Origin: Ochrobactrum teleogrylli
Lineage (GTDB): Bacteria > Pseudomonadota > Alphaproteobacteria > Rhizobiales > Rhizobiaceae
Assembly (NCBI RefSeq): GCF_006376685.1
Contig: NZ_VEWL01000001.1
Coordinates: 62,001 to 126,000, forward strand
DNA: 64,000 nt
Direction: 5' to 3'
Translations under genes and position numbers: made by a program
Part shown: in pieces, positions 36,298-45,379 of the stretch
Layout: each line of letters opens with the position of its first letter
How positions within the stretch are numbered: position 1 is the stretch's first letter
Notes under the pieces: generated by a model
The model's input: only the letters and a program-made list of their open reading frames with translations
Database searches by the model: none
Told to the model about the DNA's origin: nothing

Positions 36298-36996
36298 ATG
36301 CGGGTATTGGTCGTCCAGAATTATGATGGTGCGGGGCTCGGACAGATTGAGCCCGTCCTGAAAGAAGCCGGTTATGCGATTGATTTGCGCCTTCCCTACA
36401 ATGGCGATGCGCTGCCCGCTGATGATACCGACCACAAGGCGCTTATTGTGCTGGGCGGCGAGCAGAATGCGCTGGCCGATGCCGAATTTGCCTATTTCCC
36501 GCATCTGCTCGATCTCATTCGTGGCTTTGGTGACAGGGACAAGGCGGTGCTTGGCATCTGCCTCGGCAGCCAGCTTGTGGCGCGCGCCTATGGCGGCGAC
36601 AATATCCTCGACCGTCCGATGGAGTTCGGCTGGCAGGAAGTGCGCCTGACCGAAGAGGGCCTGAACGATCCGGTCTTATCGACGGCAGGCAGAGCGTTTC
36701 CGATCTTCCATTGGCACCGCGATACGTTCACGCTGCCCGAAGGTGCCGTGCACATGGCGCAAAGCGACATGACGCAGAATCAGGCCTACCGGATCGGACG
36801 GGCGGTCTATGGAACCCAGTTCCATTTCGAAGCCGATACCGCGCTCGTCAAACAGTGGAATGCCCAGCTCGCCCACGAAATCGAAGATTTTGCGCCGGGC
36901 TGGGACAAGGCGTTTGCGCAACTTGCCGAGAGCGTTGGCCGCTCCTCAGACAGAGCGGGCGCGGCACTCGCCAAAGCCTGGATCGACCAGATTTAA
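36298..36996 (+). CDS. Class I glutamine amidotransferase (GMP synthase-like), 232 aa
   Basis: Triad-type amidotransferase domain: nucleophile Cys88 in LGICLGSQ, oxyanion region LIVLGGEQNA, and His/Glu in GTQFHFEAD. No synthetase partner is fused or adjacent, so it may be a stand-alone hydrolase of glutamine-like amides, for example gamma-glutamyl compounds; the true substrate is unknown. FHWHRDTFTLPEGA is typical of this stand-alone subgroup. Start at 36298 has GAGG upstream; an ATG nine codons earlier lacks one. Confidence 0.85.
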   Translation: MRVLVVQNYDGAGLGQIEPVLKEAGYAIDLRLPYNGDALPADDTDHKALIVLGGEQNALADAEFAYFPHLLDLIRGFGDRDKAVLGICLGSQLVARAYGGDNILDRPMEFGWQEVRLTEEGLNDPVLSTAGRAFPIFHWHRDTFTLPEGAVHMAQSDMTQNQAYRIGRAVYGTQFHFEADTALVKQWNAQLAHEIEDFAPGWDKAFAQLAESVGRSSDRAGAALAKAWIDQI

Positions 36997-37240
36997 ACCC
37001 AACATTAACCTTGCGGATAGACTTCGCGTTGCTGCTTTGCCACATGCTGTGAGCAATGCGTTGTTTTGTGAAAAAAGCGCGGTGAACGACGCCGCCGTTC
37101 AGTTGCAGGTAACTTTTATCGGGTGTAACTGATCGCCGTCTCCCGGGCAATGATCGGTCGGGCAGGGCTTCACGCCATGCTCGCAACGGCGGCTCGTTTT
37201 ATCGAATTTCATCCGGCAACCGTCGAAAGAGTTTCCGAAT

Positions 37241-37378
37241 ATGACCGCCAAGCATGCCGCCCTTCTTACCGTCCTGATGGTCTCCGCGATCGTGTTCATG
37301 GCTGTCGGCATCTTCACCGTCGATGCCGGTAACACCATGGTTTCGAGCGATGGTTACGGAATTTCCAGCGCTCATTAA
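37241..37378 (+). CDS. Small single-span membrane protein, 45 aa
   Basis: MTAKHAALLTVLMVSAIVFM then AVGIFTVDAG is one membrane helix, followed by a short polar tail (SSDGYGISSAH). Ribosome site is weak (GAAAGAG). Its stop overlaps the end of the convergent phosphatase gene by four bases. Codon use looks normal. No family recognised; the call rests on the helix and frame. Confidence 0.4.
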   Translation: MTAKHAALLTVLMVSAIVFMAVGIFTVDAGNTMVSSDGYGISSAH

Positions 37379-38109
37379 TTCGCTTCGATGAAGCGCTTTT
37401 CCGCGCCATCGATTGCGATTGCCGAGAGCAGGCCGCTCTTCCAGGCATAGGTGTCGAGATTGACGCGGTTGGGCTGAACATCGACCGCGCCTTGCGGCGT
37501 ATGCCCATGGATGATCACCTTTGCGAGGGGATCGGTCCATTTCAAAAACAAAGTGCGTATCCAGATGAGGTCGTCCGGGTCCTGCTCTTCAAGCGGGACA
37601 ACGGGGTTGACGCCTGCGTGGCAGAAAAAGAAGTCCCCGAAAGACAGCCAGCGCGGCATCGAGCGTATGAAATCGACATGCGCTTGCGGTACGGCTTTCA
37701 CCAGAGCCTCGTGTCCGCGCCGGGCTTTGTCCGGATCGGAAAAATCGAGTTCCACGCCATAGGAGCGCCCGGTCTCCACGCCGCCATGCAGAGCGAAGAT
37801 GCCTGCCGTGTCGCCGGTGGCGAGATAATTGAGAAAGCCTTCGTCGTGATTGCCGAGAAGAGACAGGATGCGCGGATCGTGCGCAGCCGCCTCGATGAGA
37901 AAATCGAGCACTTCCTTGGATTGCGGTCCCCGGTCGATGTAATCACCGAGATGGATGATGCGCCAGTCATGGACGGGGCGATGGTCGAGATCGGCGCGGA
38001 TTAATCCGTGCATATCCTGCAACAGATCGAAGCGCCCATGCACGTCGCCAATGGCATAAAGGCGAATGTTCTGCGGGCCGCATGCATCCTTGAAAACCAC
38101 ACCAGTCAT
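37375..38109 (-). CDS. Metallophosphatase (PP2A-like/diadenosine tetraphosphatase type), 244 aa
   Basis: Calcineurin-like dinuclear metal enzyme. All signature blocks are present: GDVHGRFDLL (about 23), GDYIDRGPQS (about 53), GNHDEGF (about 81), a later CHAGVNP and IHGHTPQ. This subgroup comprises bacterial Ser/Thr phosphatases of the PrpA/PphA type and symmetrical Ap4A hydrolases; sequence alone does not decide. Its ATG overlaps the stop of the GntR gene (ATGA), so both are in one operon. Confidence 0.88.
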   Translation of the reverse strand: MTGVVFKDACGPQNIRLYAIGDVHGRFDLLQDMHGLIRADLDHRPVHDWRIIHLGDYIDRGPQSKEVLDFLIEAAAHDPRILSLLGNHDEGFLNYLATGDTAGIFALHGGVETGRSYGVELDFSDPDKARRGHEALVKAVPQAHVDFIRSMPRWLSFGDFFFCHAGVNPVVPLEEQDPDDLIWIRTLFLKWTDPLAKVIIHGHTPQGAVDVQPNRVNLDTYAWKSGLLSAIAIDGAEKRFIEAN

Positions 38110-38915
38110 TCGCCGTCGTCCTTCACTTCCTTCACCGCATTGGTGCCCGCCCGCTGGCGGAAGCGCAGCTGCGACACGCGCTCGCGTTCTTCGTTCAGTT
38201 CGCGGTCATGAGTGGCCTGCTCGACGAAGCGGATATGCTTCTGCACCGCTTCACGGGCGGCCTGCGGGTTGCCAGCCATCACCGCATCATAGATAGCGCG
38301 ATGCTGCGAAAGGAACATGTCGGCGACGCCCGGATAGCTGTAGATGAGGCTGCGGTTGTAAAACACGCCATCCTTCAAAAGCTGGTAGCAGGAGCGCAAA
38401 GTGTGCAGCAGCACGATGTTGTGCGCGGCTTCGCCGACCGCATTGTGCAGCTCGACATCAAGCCGCGCTTCGGTGTCGAAATCGCTCGCGCCATGGGCCG
38501 TCTCCATCGCATGCATGATTTCCGTCAAAAGGGCCTTGTCGGCAGGTGTGGCACGCAACGCCGCATATTCGGCGGCGATGCTTTCGATCTCGCGGCGATA
38601 TTCGAGATAGTCTGCGGTCGCCTTGCGGTGGTCGGCAAAAAGCTTGACCACGGGCGCGCTGAAGACCTGCCCGATCACATCGGCGACGAATGTGCCGCCA
38701 CCATGGCGGGAGGTCAAAAGGCCAGCCGTTTCAAGGCGCTTCAGGGCATCGCGCAGGATGGGCCGGGAAATGTCGAACTGGCGCGCCAGCTCCCGTTCGC
38801 CGGGCAGACGGTCGCCGCCGCGCAGAACGCCCTCCAGAATGAGCGTCTCGATCTGGTATACGACGTCGTCCGCTGTGCGGCTCGCCTGTATGCGGGAAAA
38901 AATCGTTTCGGCCAT
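38106..38915 (-). CDS. GntR-family regulator of the FadR/FCD class, 269 aa
   Basis: N-terminal winged helix (GDRLPGERELARQFDISRPILRDALKRLETAGLL, about 33-66) and an all-helical FCD ligand domain (about 95-235) with the metal-binding Asp/His positions (DVELHNAV, SQHRAIYDAV, KHIRF). Family members sense carboxylic acids such as lactate, glycolate or pyruvate and bind TGGT-containing palindromes; the 27-bp repeat before glcDEF contains TGGT/ACCA and is a possible target. ATG at 38915. Coupled to the phosphatase gene. Confidence 0.88.
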   Translation of the reverse strand: MAETIFSRIQASRTADDVVYQIETLILEGVLRGGDRLPGERELARQFDISRPILRDALKRLETAGLLTSRHGGGTFVADVIGQVFSAPVVKLFADHRKATADYLEYRREIESIAAEYAALRATPADKALLTEIMHAMETAHGASDFDTEARLDVELHNAVGEAAHNIVLLHTLRSCYQLLKDGVFYNRSLIYSYPGVADMFLSQHRAIYDAVMAGNPQAAREAVQKHIRFVEQATHDRELNEERERVSQLRFRQRAGTNAVKEVKDDGE

Positions 38916-38981
38916 GCCGTTCAAGCCCTCTGCGTATCGGCGGCAAGGTAGCCGCAAGGGACGGACCCGGCAACGGAATAT

Positions 38982-39083
38982 AGAGCTTTTCCAGCAAAAG
39001 TGCGAAGCGGTTTGCGTCTGGAAATGCGTAAAAATAAATACTTAGAGCGGTTCCGACGATTCCGTCAAAACAGGAACCGCTCT
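38982..39083. repeat. Bru-RS-type palindromic repeat, second copy, 102 bp
   Basis: Matches the copy at 20439-20541 nearly throughout (AGAGC...CCAGCAAAAGTGCGAAGCGG... and the last 40 bases almost unchanged), in the same orientation. Confidence 0.75.
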
Positions 39084-39090
39084 ATTGACA

Positions 39091-39124
39091 ATAAAGCCCG
39101 ACTGGTGATCAAGCCGGGCTTTAT
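39091..39124 (-). terminator. Terminator of the small membrane protein gene
   Basis: ATAAAGCCCG pairs with CGGGCTTTAT around 14 bases, 21 bases after the stop of the minus-strand gene. Confidence 0.65.
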
Positions 39125-39144
39125 GATGCTGGAAAAAAGGGGTT

Positions 39145-39432
39145 TTAACCCTTTTTGCGCTTGCGCGTCGCAACCAGCACAAACAGACCGGCGACAACGC
39201 CATACATCGCCCATTTGAACGGCAACGCATCAGCCGTTTCGCTGCGGATCGGCAGCACGGTCACAGTGCCGGGGCGGCTTTCGACGCCGGATTTACCTTC
39301 GGCCTTGGCCTGTTCTATCTGCTGCGGGGACACGACCCATTCCGCACCGCGGGACTTGTCGTAGAACATGAAGCCGCAGCCGACGACAACGGCAACGATG
39401 ATAGCGAGAATGAATCGGATCGGAGTGTTCAT
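39145..39432 (-). CDS. Small protein with two membrane segments, 95 aa
   Basis: N-terminal helix (FILAIIVAVVVGCGFMFYD, about 7-25), about 45 polar residues outside the membrane, then a second helix (MYGVVAGLFVLVATRKRKKG, about 76-95) ending in a very basic tail, so both ends should be cytoplasmic. No family recognised. Own terminator. Confidence 0.65.
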   Translation of the reverse strand: MNTPIRFILAIIVAVVVGCGFMFYDKSRGAEWVVSPQQIEQAKAEGKSGVESRPGTVTVLPIRSETADALPFKWAMYGVVAGLFVLVATRKRKKG

Positions 39433-39549
39433 TATCTTTCCTCAAAAGTCGGAACGACACGGCCGGCATGATGGGAGTTCATGCCGCACCGTATTTATAT
39501 GCACGCTTTCTAATGCGCAGCGTTTCATAGTCGGCAAAAGACTTGATGT

Positions 39550-40482
39550 CTATTTTTGAGATGCGCCCTGTGGAGAACTGCCGCTCTCCCAATAGGGAAC
39601 GGGCCCGTAAAGGTCGGCAAGATAGTCGATGAACAGGCGCACCTTGGCAGGCAGGAACTGTTTCGACGGATAGACCGCGTGAATGGCCACGTTGCGCGAT
39701 GCGGTATAGTCGGGCAGCACCTGCACAAGCTTGCCCGCGGCCAGTTCAGGGCCGATATCCCAGGTGGAGCGCTGGGCAATGCCGAGACCGGCCAGCACGG
39801 CCTCGCGCACCATTTCGCTGGAATTGGTCTGGAGTGGTCCGACCGGGCGAATGACAATCGGGCCTTTCGGCCCTTCCAGCCGCCATGGATCATTATTGTG
39901 CGGCGCAAGGCAGATATGGGCCTGCAGGTCTTCGATGGTCTCAGGCGTGCCGCGTTCCGCGATATAACCGGGCGATGCGACGAGCAATCGGCGGACCGGC
40001 GCCAGCCTGCGGGCCACAAGGGTCGAATCCGACAATTCACCGATGCGGATGGCGAGATCATAACCGTCGCCGACAATATCGACCATTTCGTCGGTCAATT
40101 GCATATTGACGGTCAGGTCGGCATTGGCGCGCATGAAAGGCACCAGATAGGGGGCGATATGCATGCGCCCGAAGGTCGTGGGAGCCGAGATTTTCAGCGT
40201 GCCGCGCGCATCCGCCGAGCGGCGCGCGACGAAAGCTTCCGCTTCCTCGATATTGGAAAGAATGGCCAGCACGCGCTCATGATAGCCCTGACCAGCCTCG
40301 GTCAGCGCGATTTGCCGCGTGGTGCGTTGCAGGAGCCGGGTGCCGAGGCGCTCCTCCAGACGACCGAGACGCTTGGAAACCACGGCAGGCGACAGGCCGA
40401 GATCGCGAGCCGCCGCCGACATGCTGCCGGTTGCGACCACGCGGGCAAAGATTTCCATATCGGCCAGACTGCTGCTCATCAT
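39550..40482 (-). CDS. LysR-family regulator divergent from glcDEF, 310 aa
   Basis: Winged helix MEIFARVVATGSMSAAARDL followed by GLSPAVVSKRLGRLEERLGTRLLQRTTRQIALTEAG and the effector domain (about 90-290) of the type with SAPTTFGRMHIAPYL. Two ATGs are adjacent (40482, 40479); a GGGGGAT site lies upstream. It diverges from the glycolate oxidase genes across 330 bases, so it is a candidate regulator of them, in competition with the GntR protein. Confidence 0.88.
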   Translation of the reverse strand: MMSSSLADMEIFARVVATGSMSAAARDLGLSPAVVSKRLGRLEERLGTRLLQRTTRQIALTEAGQGYHERVLAILSNIEEAEAFVARRSADARGTLKISAPTTFGRMHIAPYLVPFMRANADLTVNMQLTDEMVDIVGDGYDLAIRIGELSDSTLVARRLAPVRRLLVASPGYIAERGTPETIEDLQAHICLAPHNNDPWRLEGPKGPIVIRPVGPLQTNSSEMVREAVLAGLGIAQRSTWDIGPELAAGKLVQVLPDYTASRNVAIHAVYPSKQFLPAKVRLFIDYLADLYGPVPYWESGSSPQGASQK

Positions 40483-40590
40483 GATCGTCTGATCCCCCGA
40501 ATTGCCCTGCGCTTCAATTGCATCTAGCCCAGCGTTGCAAGGCTCCGCAAGCAATTATGCCACAGCGTGAAAACTGTTATGCGAAAGGTG

Positions 40591-40617
40591 CAAGTGGTAA
40601 AAATGATTTACCACTTG
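40591..40617. promoter_or_regulatory. 27-bp inverted repeat upstream of glcD
   Basis: CAAGTGGTAAA-AATGA-TTTACCACTTG, perfect 11-bp arms. TGGT...ACCA ends resemble FadR/GlcC-type operators. It lies between the divergent LysR and glcD genes, 195 bases before the glcD start. Confidence 0.6.
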
Positions 40618-40812
40618 ACGAATGCGGCGCAGGGTGCACTGTGCATGTTAGAGCTATTCCAGAAAAGATCGGGTCTGTCCATCTCGACTGGCGTGGCGTT
40701 AAAACAGCGCGTTACGACCGTTCCGGTTCTCAAGCGAGGATGAAAACCTGGGCGGCATTTGAAGGCTGGCGGCACCTTGATGAAGAGGGCCTGCCCAGCG
40801 GCGGAGGAGCAA

Positions 40813-42309
40813 ATGAGCGGATTGATTATGCCGGAGCCGGATGCGTCCGTCATGCAGCGGCGCGGGCAGATCGTGGATGATCTGCGCGATATCGTACCGG
40901 GCGAGGGCGTGGTCGATACGGTCAATGCGATGCGTGTGTTCGAGAGCGACGGCCTGACGGCGCATCGTTCGCTGCCGCTGGTGGTTGTGCTGCCGGAAAC
41001 GGTCGATCAGGTCTCACAAGTTCTGCGTTATTGCCACGAGAATGGCATTCGCGTCGTGCCGCGCGGTGCGGGCACATCGCTGTCGGGCGGTTCCATGCCC
41101 TTGCAGGATGCGGTGCTGCTCGGCATGTCGCGCTTCAACCGCATTCTCGAAATCGATTATCCCAACCGTGTCGCCGTGGTGCAGCCGGGCGTGACCAATC
41201 TCGGCATTACCAAAGCCGTTGAGCATGAGGGCTTTTATTATGCGCCCGATCCGTCGTCGCAGATTGCCTGCTCGATTGGCGGCAACGTGGCGGAAAACGC
41301 CGGTGGCGTGCATTGCCTGAAATATGGCCTGACAGCGAATAATGTTCTGGGCATCGAGATGGTGCTGATCACCGGCGAGGTGTTGCGCCTCGGCGGCAAG
41401 CATCTCGACAGCGAGGGCTATGATCTTTTGGGTCTGATGACCGGCTCGGAAGGACTGCTCGGCGTGGTGACGGAAATCACTGTGCGTATCCTGCAAAAGC
41501 CGGAAACGGCGCGCGCCGTCATGGTCGGCTTTCCATCCAGCGAGCAGGCCGGCCAGTGTGTGGCCGATATTATCGGCGCAGGCATAATTCCCGGCGGCAT
41601 GGAAATGATGGACCGACCCGCCATCAAGGCGGCGGAGGATTTTGTGCGCGTTGGCTATCCGCTCGACGTGGAAGCGCTGTTGATCGTCGAACTCGACGGC
41701 CCGCCGGTCGAGGTCGATCACCTGATCGGACGGGTCGAGGCGCTCGCACTGCGCAATGGTTCCACGACCTGCATTCTGTCGCAGTCGGAAGAGCAGCGTC
41801 TGGCTTTCTGGGCCGGGCGCAAGGCGGCTTTCCCGGCAGTGGGGCGCATTTCGCCCGACTATCTATGCATGGATGGAACCATTCCGCGCAAGGAACTGCC
41901 GCGTGTCCTGTCGGGCATGCGCGACTTGTCCGAGAAATACGGGTTGCGGGTGGCCAATGTGTTCCATGCGGGCGACGGCAATCTGCATCCGCTGATCCTC
42001 TATGATGCGAATATCCCCGGTGAACTGGAAGCAGCCGAAAATTTCGGCGCAGATATTTTGCGGCTCTGCGTGAAAGTTGGCGGTGTTCTCACCGGCGAAC
42101 ATGGCGTCGGCATTGAAAAACGCGATCTGATGCCGGAAATGTTCAATGACATCGATCTCGACCAGCAGATGCGCGTCAAATGTGCTTTCGACGCCCAGCA
42201 TCTGCTCAATCCGGGCAAGGTGTTTCCGCAATTGCGCCGCTGCGCCGAGCTTGGTCGCATGCATGTGCATCGCGGCGAGCTGGCCTTCCCGGATGTTCCC
42301 CGATTCTGA
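40813..42309 (+). CDS. glcD: Glycolate oxidase subunit GlcD (FAD-linked), 498 aa
   Basis: Catalytic flavoprotein oxidising glycolate (or D-lactate-like 2-hydroxy acids) to the 2-oxo acid. FAD-binding PCMH domain (about 45-225) with VVPRGAGTSLSGGSMPL, CSIGGNVAENAGGVHCLKYG and GLMTGSEGLLGVVTEITVRI; C-terminal FAD-oxidase domain with NVFHAGDGNLHPLI and TGEHGVGIEKRDLM. ATG at 40813 with GGAGGAGC. Followed by glcE and glcF. Membrane-associated complex feeding the respiratory chain. Confidence 0.93.
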   Translation: MSGLIMPEPDASVMQRRGQIVDDLRDIVPGEGVVDTVNAMRVFESDGLTAHRSLPLVVVLPETVDQVSQVLRYCHENGIRVVPRGAGTSLSGGSMPLQDAVLLGMSRFNRILEIDYPNRVAVVQPGVTNLGITKAVEHEGFYYAPDPSSQIACSIGGNVAENAGGVHCLKYGLTANNVLGIEMVLITGEVLRLGGKHLDSEGYDLLGLMTGSEGLLGVVTEITVRILQKPETARAVMVGFPSSEQAGQCVADIIGAGIIPGGMEMMDRPAIKAAEDFVRVGYPLDVEALLIVELDGPPVEVDHLIGRVEALALRNGSTTCILSQSEEQRLAFWAGRKAAFPAVGRISPDYLCMDGTIPRKELPRVLSGMRDLSEKYGLRVANVFHAGDGNLHPLILYDANIPGELEAAENFGADILRLCVKVGGVLTGEHGVGIEKRDLMPEMFNDIDLDQQMRVKCAFDAQHLLNPGKVFPQLRRCAELGRMHVHRGELAFPDVPRF

Positions 42310-42324
42310 GTTGTGGTTTTGATC

Positions 42325-43557
42325 ATGAGCGATGCAAATATTCTAAAGCCGCAGGATGAGGCGGGCGTTCTGGATGCGGTGCAGGACGCGCTGGCCAGCT
42401 CCACCCCACTGGAAATCATCGGCCATGGCTCGAAGCGCGGCATTGGACACAGGGTCGATGCGGGCCGCGTGCTGGACGTGTCGCAGCTTACGGGCGTGAC
42501 CCTGTACGAGCCGGACGAATTGGTGCTCTCGGCAAAGGCCGGAACGCCGATGGTCGAGATTGAAAAGCTTCTGGCCGACAACAATCAGTGCTTCCATTTT
42601 GAACCAATGGATTACGGTCCTTTGCTGTCGGGCGAGCGCGGTCGCGGCACGATCGGCGGCGCGCTGGCTGCTAATCTGTCTGGTCCGCGCCGTCTCAAGG
42701 CGGGTGCTGCGCGCGATCATGTGCTTGGCGTGCGGGTTGTGTCCGGGCGGGGCGAATTGTTCAAGTCCGGTGGTCGCGTGGTCAAGAACGTGACGGGTTA
42801 TGATCTGTCCAAGGGCATGGCCAATTCCTGGGGCACGCTGGGCGTCGCCACCGAGGTGACGTTCAAGGTTCTGCCGAAGCCGGAAACGGCAGCCACGCTT
42901 GTCGTGCGCGGGCTGACTGACGAACAGGCAGCGCGTGTCATGGCGATGGCCATGGGATCGCGTGAGGAAGTTGCTTCGGCAGCGCATTTGCCGCCGACCG
43001 TCGCCAATCGCTTCCTTGATGGAAAGCTCGGCTGGGAAGCGGCGACCGTGTTGCGGCTCGAGGGCTTTGCGCCTTCAGTCGAACATCGCAGCCGCCAATT
43101 GCAGGCATTGCTCCGCCAGTCCGGCATGGTGGAAGCGCTCGACGGGGCGCAATCGCAGCAGCTCTGGCGCGAAGTGCGCGATGTCCTGCCTTATGCCAAT
43201 GCGGGCGACAATCGTGCTGTATGGCGCGTTTCGATGACGCCGATGCAGGGCTGGCAGATGGTGGACGAGTTCCGTCGTCATGCAGGCGTCGATGCCTATT
43301 ATGACTGGCAAGGCGGCTTGATCTGGATGCGGATGGAGGCCGACCCGGAAGCACAAATCTTGCGCAAGCTGATCGCCAGACATGGCGGCGGGCATGCGAC
43401 GCTGGTGCGCGCGCCGGAGGCGATCCGCGCCGGTGTTGACGTTTTCGAACCGCAGCCAACAGCACTTGCGGCCTTGTCGCAGCGGTTGAAGCAGCAATTC
43501 GATCCGGAAAATATTCTCAATCCGGGCCGCATGCATTCTCATCAGGTTGGAGCGTGA
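42325..43557 (+). CDS. glcE: Glycolate oxidase subunit GlcE, 410 aa
   Basis: Second FAD-binding subunit: a PCMH-type domain like GlcD but shorter, with ALASSTPLEIIGHGSKRGIG, MDYGPLLSGERGRGTIGGAL, GGRVVKNVTGYDLSKGMANSWG and a final FDPENILNPGR. 15 bases after glcD and five before glcF. An in-frame GTG four codons upstream is an alternative start; neither start has a strong ribosome site, suggesting coupling to glcD. Confidence 0.92.
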   Translation: MSDANILKPQDEAGVLDAVQDALASSTPLEIIGHGSKRGIGHRVDAGRVLDVSQLTGVTLYEPDELVLSAKAGTPMVEIEKLLADNNQCFHFEPMDYGPLLSGERGRGTIGGALAANLSGPRRLKAGAARDHVLGVRVVSGRGELFKSGGRVVKNVTGYDLSKGMANSWGTLGVATEVTFKVLPKPETAATLVVRGLTDEQAARVMAMAMGSREEVASAAHLPPTVANRFLDGKLGWEAATVLRLEGFAPSVEHRSRQLQALLRQSGMVEALDGAQSQQLWREVRDVLPYANAGDNRAVWRVSMTPMQGWQMVDEFRRHAGVDAYYDWQGGLIWMRMEADPEAQILRKLIARHGGGHATLVRAPEAIRAGVDVFEPQPTALAALSQRLKQQFDPENILNPGRMHSHQVGA

Positions 43558-43561
43558 CACG

Positions 43562-44872
43562 ATGCAAACCCATTTCAGCCCCGACCAGCTGCGCGATCCC
43601 GGTGTTCAGGAATCGGAAAAAATCCTGCGCAAATGCGTGCATTGCGGCTTCTGCACGGCCACATGCCCGACCTATGTGACGCTGGGCAATGAACTCGACA
43701 GCCCACGAGGGCGCATTTATCTGATCAAGGACATGCTGGAAAACGGGCGTCCTGCGGATGAGGAAGTCGTGCGCCATGTCGACCGCTGCCTGTCGTGCCT
43801 CTCCTGCATGACGACCTGCCCCTCGGGCGTCAATTACATGCATCTGGTCGATCATGCCCGCGCGCATATCGAGAAAACCTACAAGCGCCCCTTCATGAAC
43901 CGCTTTCTGCGTGGTGTTCTGGCGCAGGTTCTGCCCTATCCGGGCCGGTTCCGCGCAGCGCTGAAACTGGCAAAGCTCGGCAAGCCCTTTGCGCCACTTT
44001 TGCGCAAGAGCGATGCCCTGAAACCCATGGCGGCGATGCTGGACCTCGCGCCGCAAAGCCTTCCAGCGGCGGTTCCCGTCGAAACCATCACCGCCGCCAA
44101 GGGCGAAAAGCGCGGTCGCGTGGCAATTCTCAACGGCTGTGCGCAGCCTGTGCTCAATCCCGGCATCAATGCCGCGACCTTGCGGCTTTTGAACCGCTTC
44201 GGCATCGAAGTGGTGACTCCGAAGGGCGAAGGCTGCTGCGGTTCGCTGGTTCACCATATGGGCCGCGAGGAGCAGGCGTTGGAACAGGCGCGGCACAATG
44301 TCGATGTCTGGATGCGCGAGATCGAGGCGGGCGGTCTCGACGCGATCATCGTCACGGCATCCGGCTGCGGCACGACGATCAAGGATTATGGTTACATGTT
44401 GCGGCTCGATCCGGCCTATCAGGACAAGGCTGCGCGGGTTTCGGCGCTGGCAAAGGATATCACCGAATATCTGACCGTCATCGACCTGCCGGAACCCGAT
44501 GCGCCGCAGCCACTGACGGTCGCCTATCACTCGGCCTGCTCGATGCAGCATGGGCAGAAAATTCTGCGGCAGCCTAAAGACCTGCTCTCAAAAGCGGGCT
44601 TTACGGTGAAGGAACCGCTGGAAGGGCATCTGTGCTGCGGATCGGCTGGCACCTATAACATCATGCAGCCGGAGATTGCCGCCAAGCTGCGCGACCGCAA
44701 GGTGAAGAATATCGAGGCAACGGGTGCGGCTCTGATCGCAACCGGCAATATCGGCTGCATGACCCAGATCGCCACCGGCAGCAAGTTGCCGATTGTCCAC
44801 ACGGTGGAGCTGATCGACTGGGCCTATGGCGGGCCGAAGCCGGTCGCTCTCTCAGGCTCCCGTCTTCACTGA
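43562..44872 (+). CDS. glcF: Glycolate oxidase iron-sulfur subunit GlcF, 436 aa
   Basis: Electron-transfer subunit with two 4Fe-4S ferredoxin motifs, CVHCGFCTATCPTY (about 22-35) and CLSCLSCMTTCPSG (about 75-88), and two CCG domains (GCCGS near 222 and LCCGSAGTY near 359). ATG at 43562, GGAG upstream. Its last 21 bases overlap the end of the convergent Lrp gene. Confidence 0.93.
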   Translation: MQTHFSPDQLRDPGVQESEKILRKCVHCGFCTATCPTYVTLGNELDSPRGRIYLIKDMLENGRPADEEVVRHVDRCLSCLSCMTTCPSGVNYMHLVDHARAHIEKTYKRPFMNRFLRGVLAQVLPYPGRFRAALKLAKLGKPFAPLLRKSDALKPMAAMLDLAPQSLPAAVPVETITAAKGEKRGRVAILNGCAQPVLNPGINAATLRLLNRFGIEVVTPKGEGCCGSLVHHMGREEQALEQARHNVDVWMREIEAGGLDAIIVTASGCGTTIKDYGYMLRLDPAYQDKAARVSALAKDITEYLTVIDLPEPDAPQPLTVAYHSACSMQHGQKILRQPKDLLSKAGFTVKEPLEGHLCCGSAGTYNIMQPEIAAKLRDRKVKNIEATGAALIATGNIGCMTQIATGSKLPIVHTVELIDWAYGGPKPVALSGSRLH

Positions 44873-45343
44873 CGCGGCATAGTGCAACGGAAAGCCCTTG
44901 AAGCTTTTCGTTTCTTTCAGAACGAAGGTCGTCTGCATTTCCTTGATACGCGGCAGGCGGCGGAGTGTGGACATGGCGAAATCGGCATAGGTGTCAAGAT
45001 CGCGTGAGACCACCTGCAGCAGAAAGTCGGCATCGCCAGCGATGCTGTAGCAGGTGATCACGTCGTCGAGGTCCATCAGCTCGGCGGCGAACTGTTCCGC
45101 CTCCAACTCGCTGTGACTGTCGATCTTGATCCGCACGAAGGCCATGACGCCAAGACCGATTGCCTTGCGATTGAGATTGGCGCGATAGCCGTCGATCACG
45201 CCATCGTCTTCCAGCTTGCGCATCTTCCGCCAACTGGGGGAGGTGGACATGCCGACCTGATCGGCCAGCGCCTGATTGGTCAGGCGACCGTCTTCCTGCA
45301 AAGCTTCGAGAATGCGAATATCGGACGGTTCCAGCGTGCTCAT
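44852..45343 (-). CDS. Lrp/AsnC-family regulator, 163 aa
   Basis: Helix-turn-helix (DIRILEALQEDGRLTNQALADQVGMSTSPSWRKM, residues 8-41) and RAM ligand domain (about 65-150) with VITCYSIAGDADFLLQVV. Local or amino-acid-responsive regulator. Divergent from DUF2000 gene; CTACCT/AGGTAG half-sites between them suggest autoregulation. Confidence 0.9.
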   Translation of the reverse strand: MSTLEPSDIRILEALQEDGRLTNQALADQVGMSTSPSWRKMRKLEDDGVIDGYRANLNRKAIGLGVMAFVRIKIDSHSELEAEQFAAELMDLDDVITCYSIAGDADFLLQVVSRDLDTYADFAMSTLRRLPRIKEMQTTFVLKETKSFKGFPLHYAASVKTGA

Positions 45344-45379
45344 AAAATCTACCTGAATTATAGTAAGTTTGGGTAGAAG

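Noticed and set aside
40649..40675. AGAGCTATTCCAGAAAAG resembling the start of the Bru-RS-type repeat
   Set aside because: Only about 18 bases with changes match; too short to call a copy.
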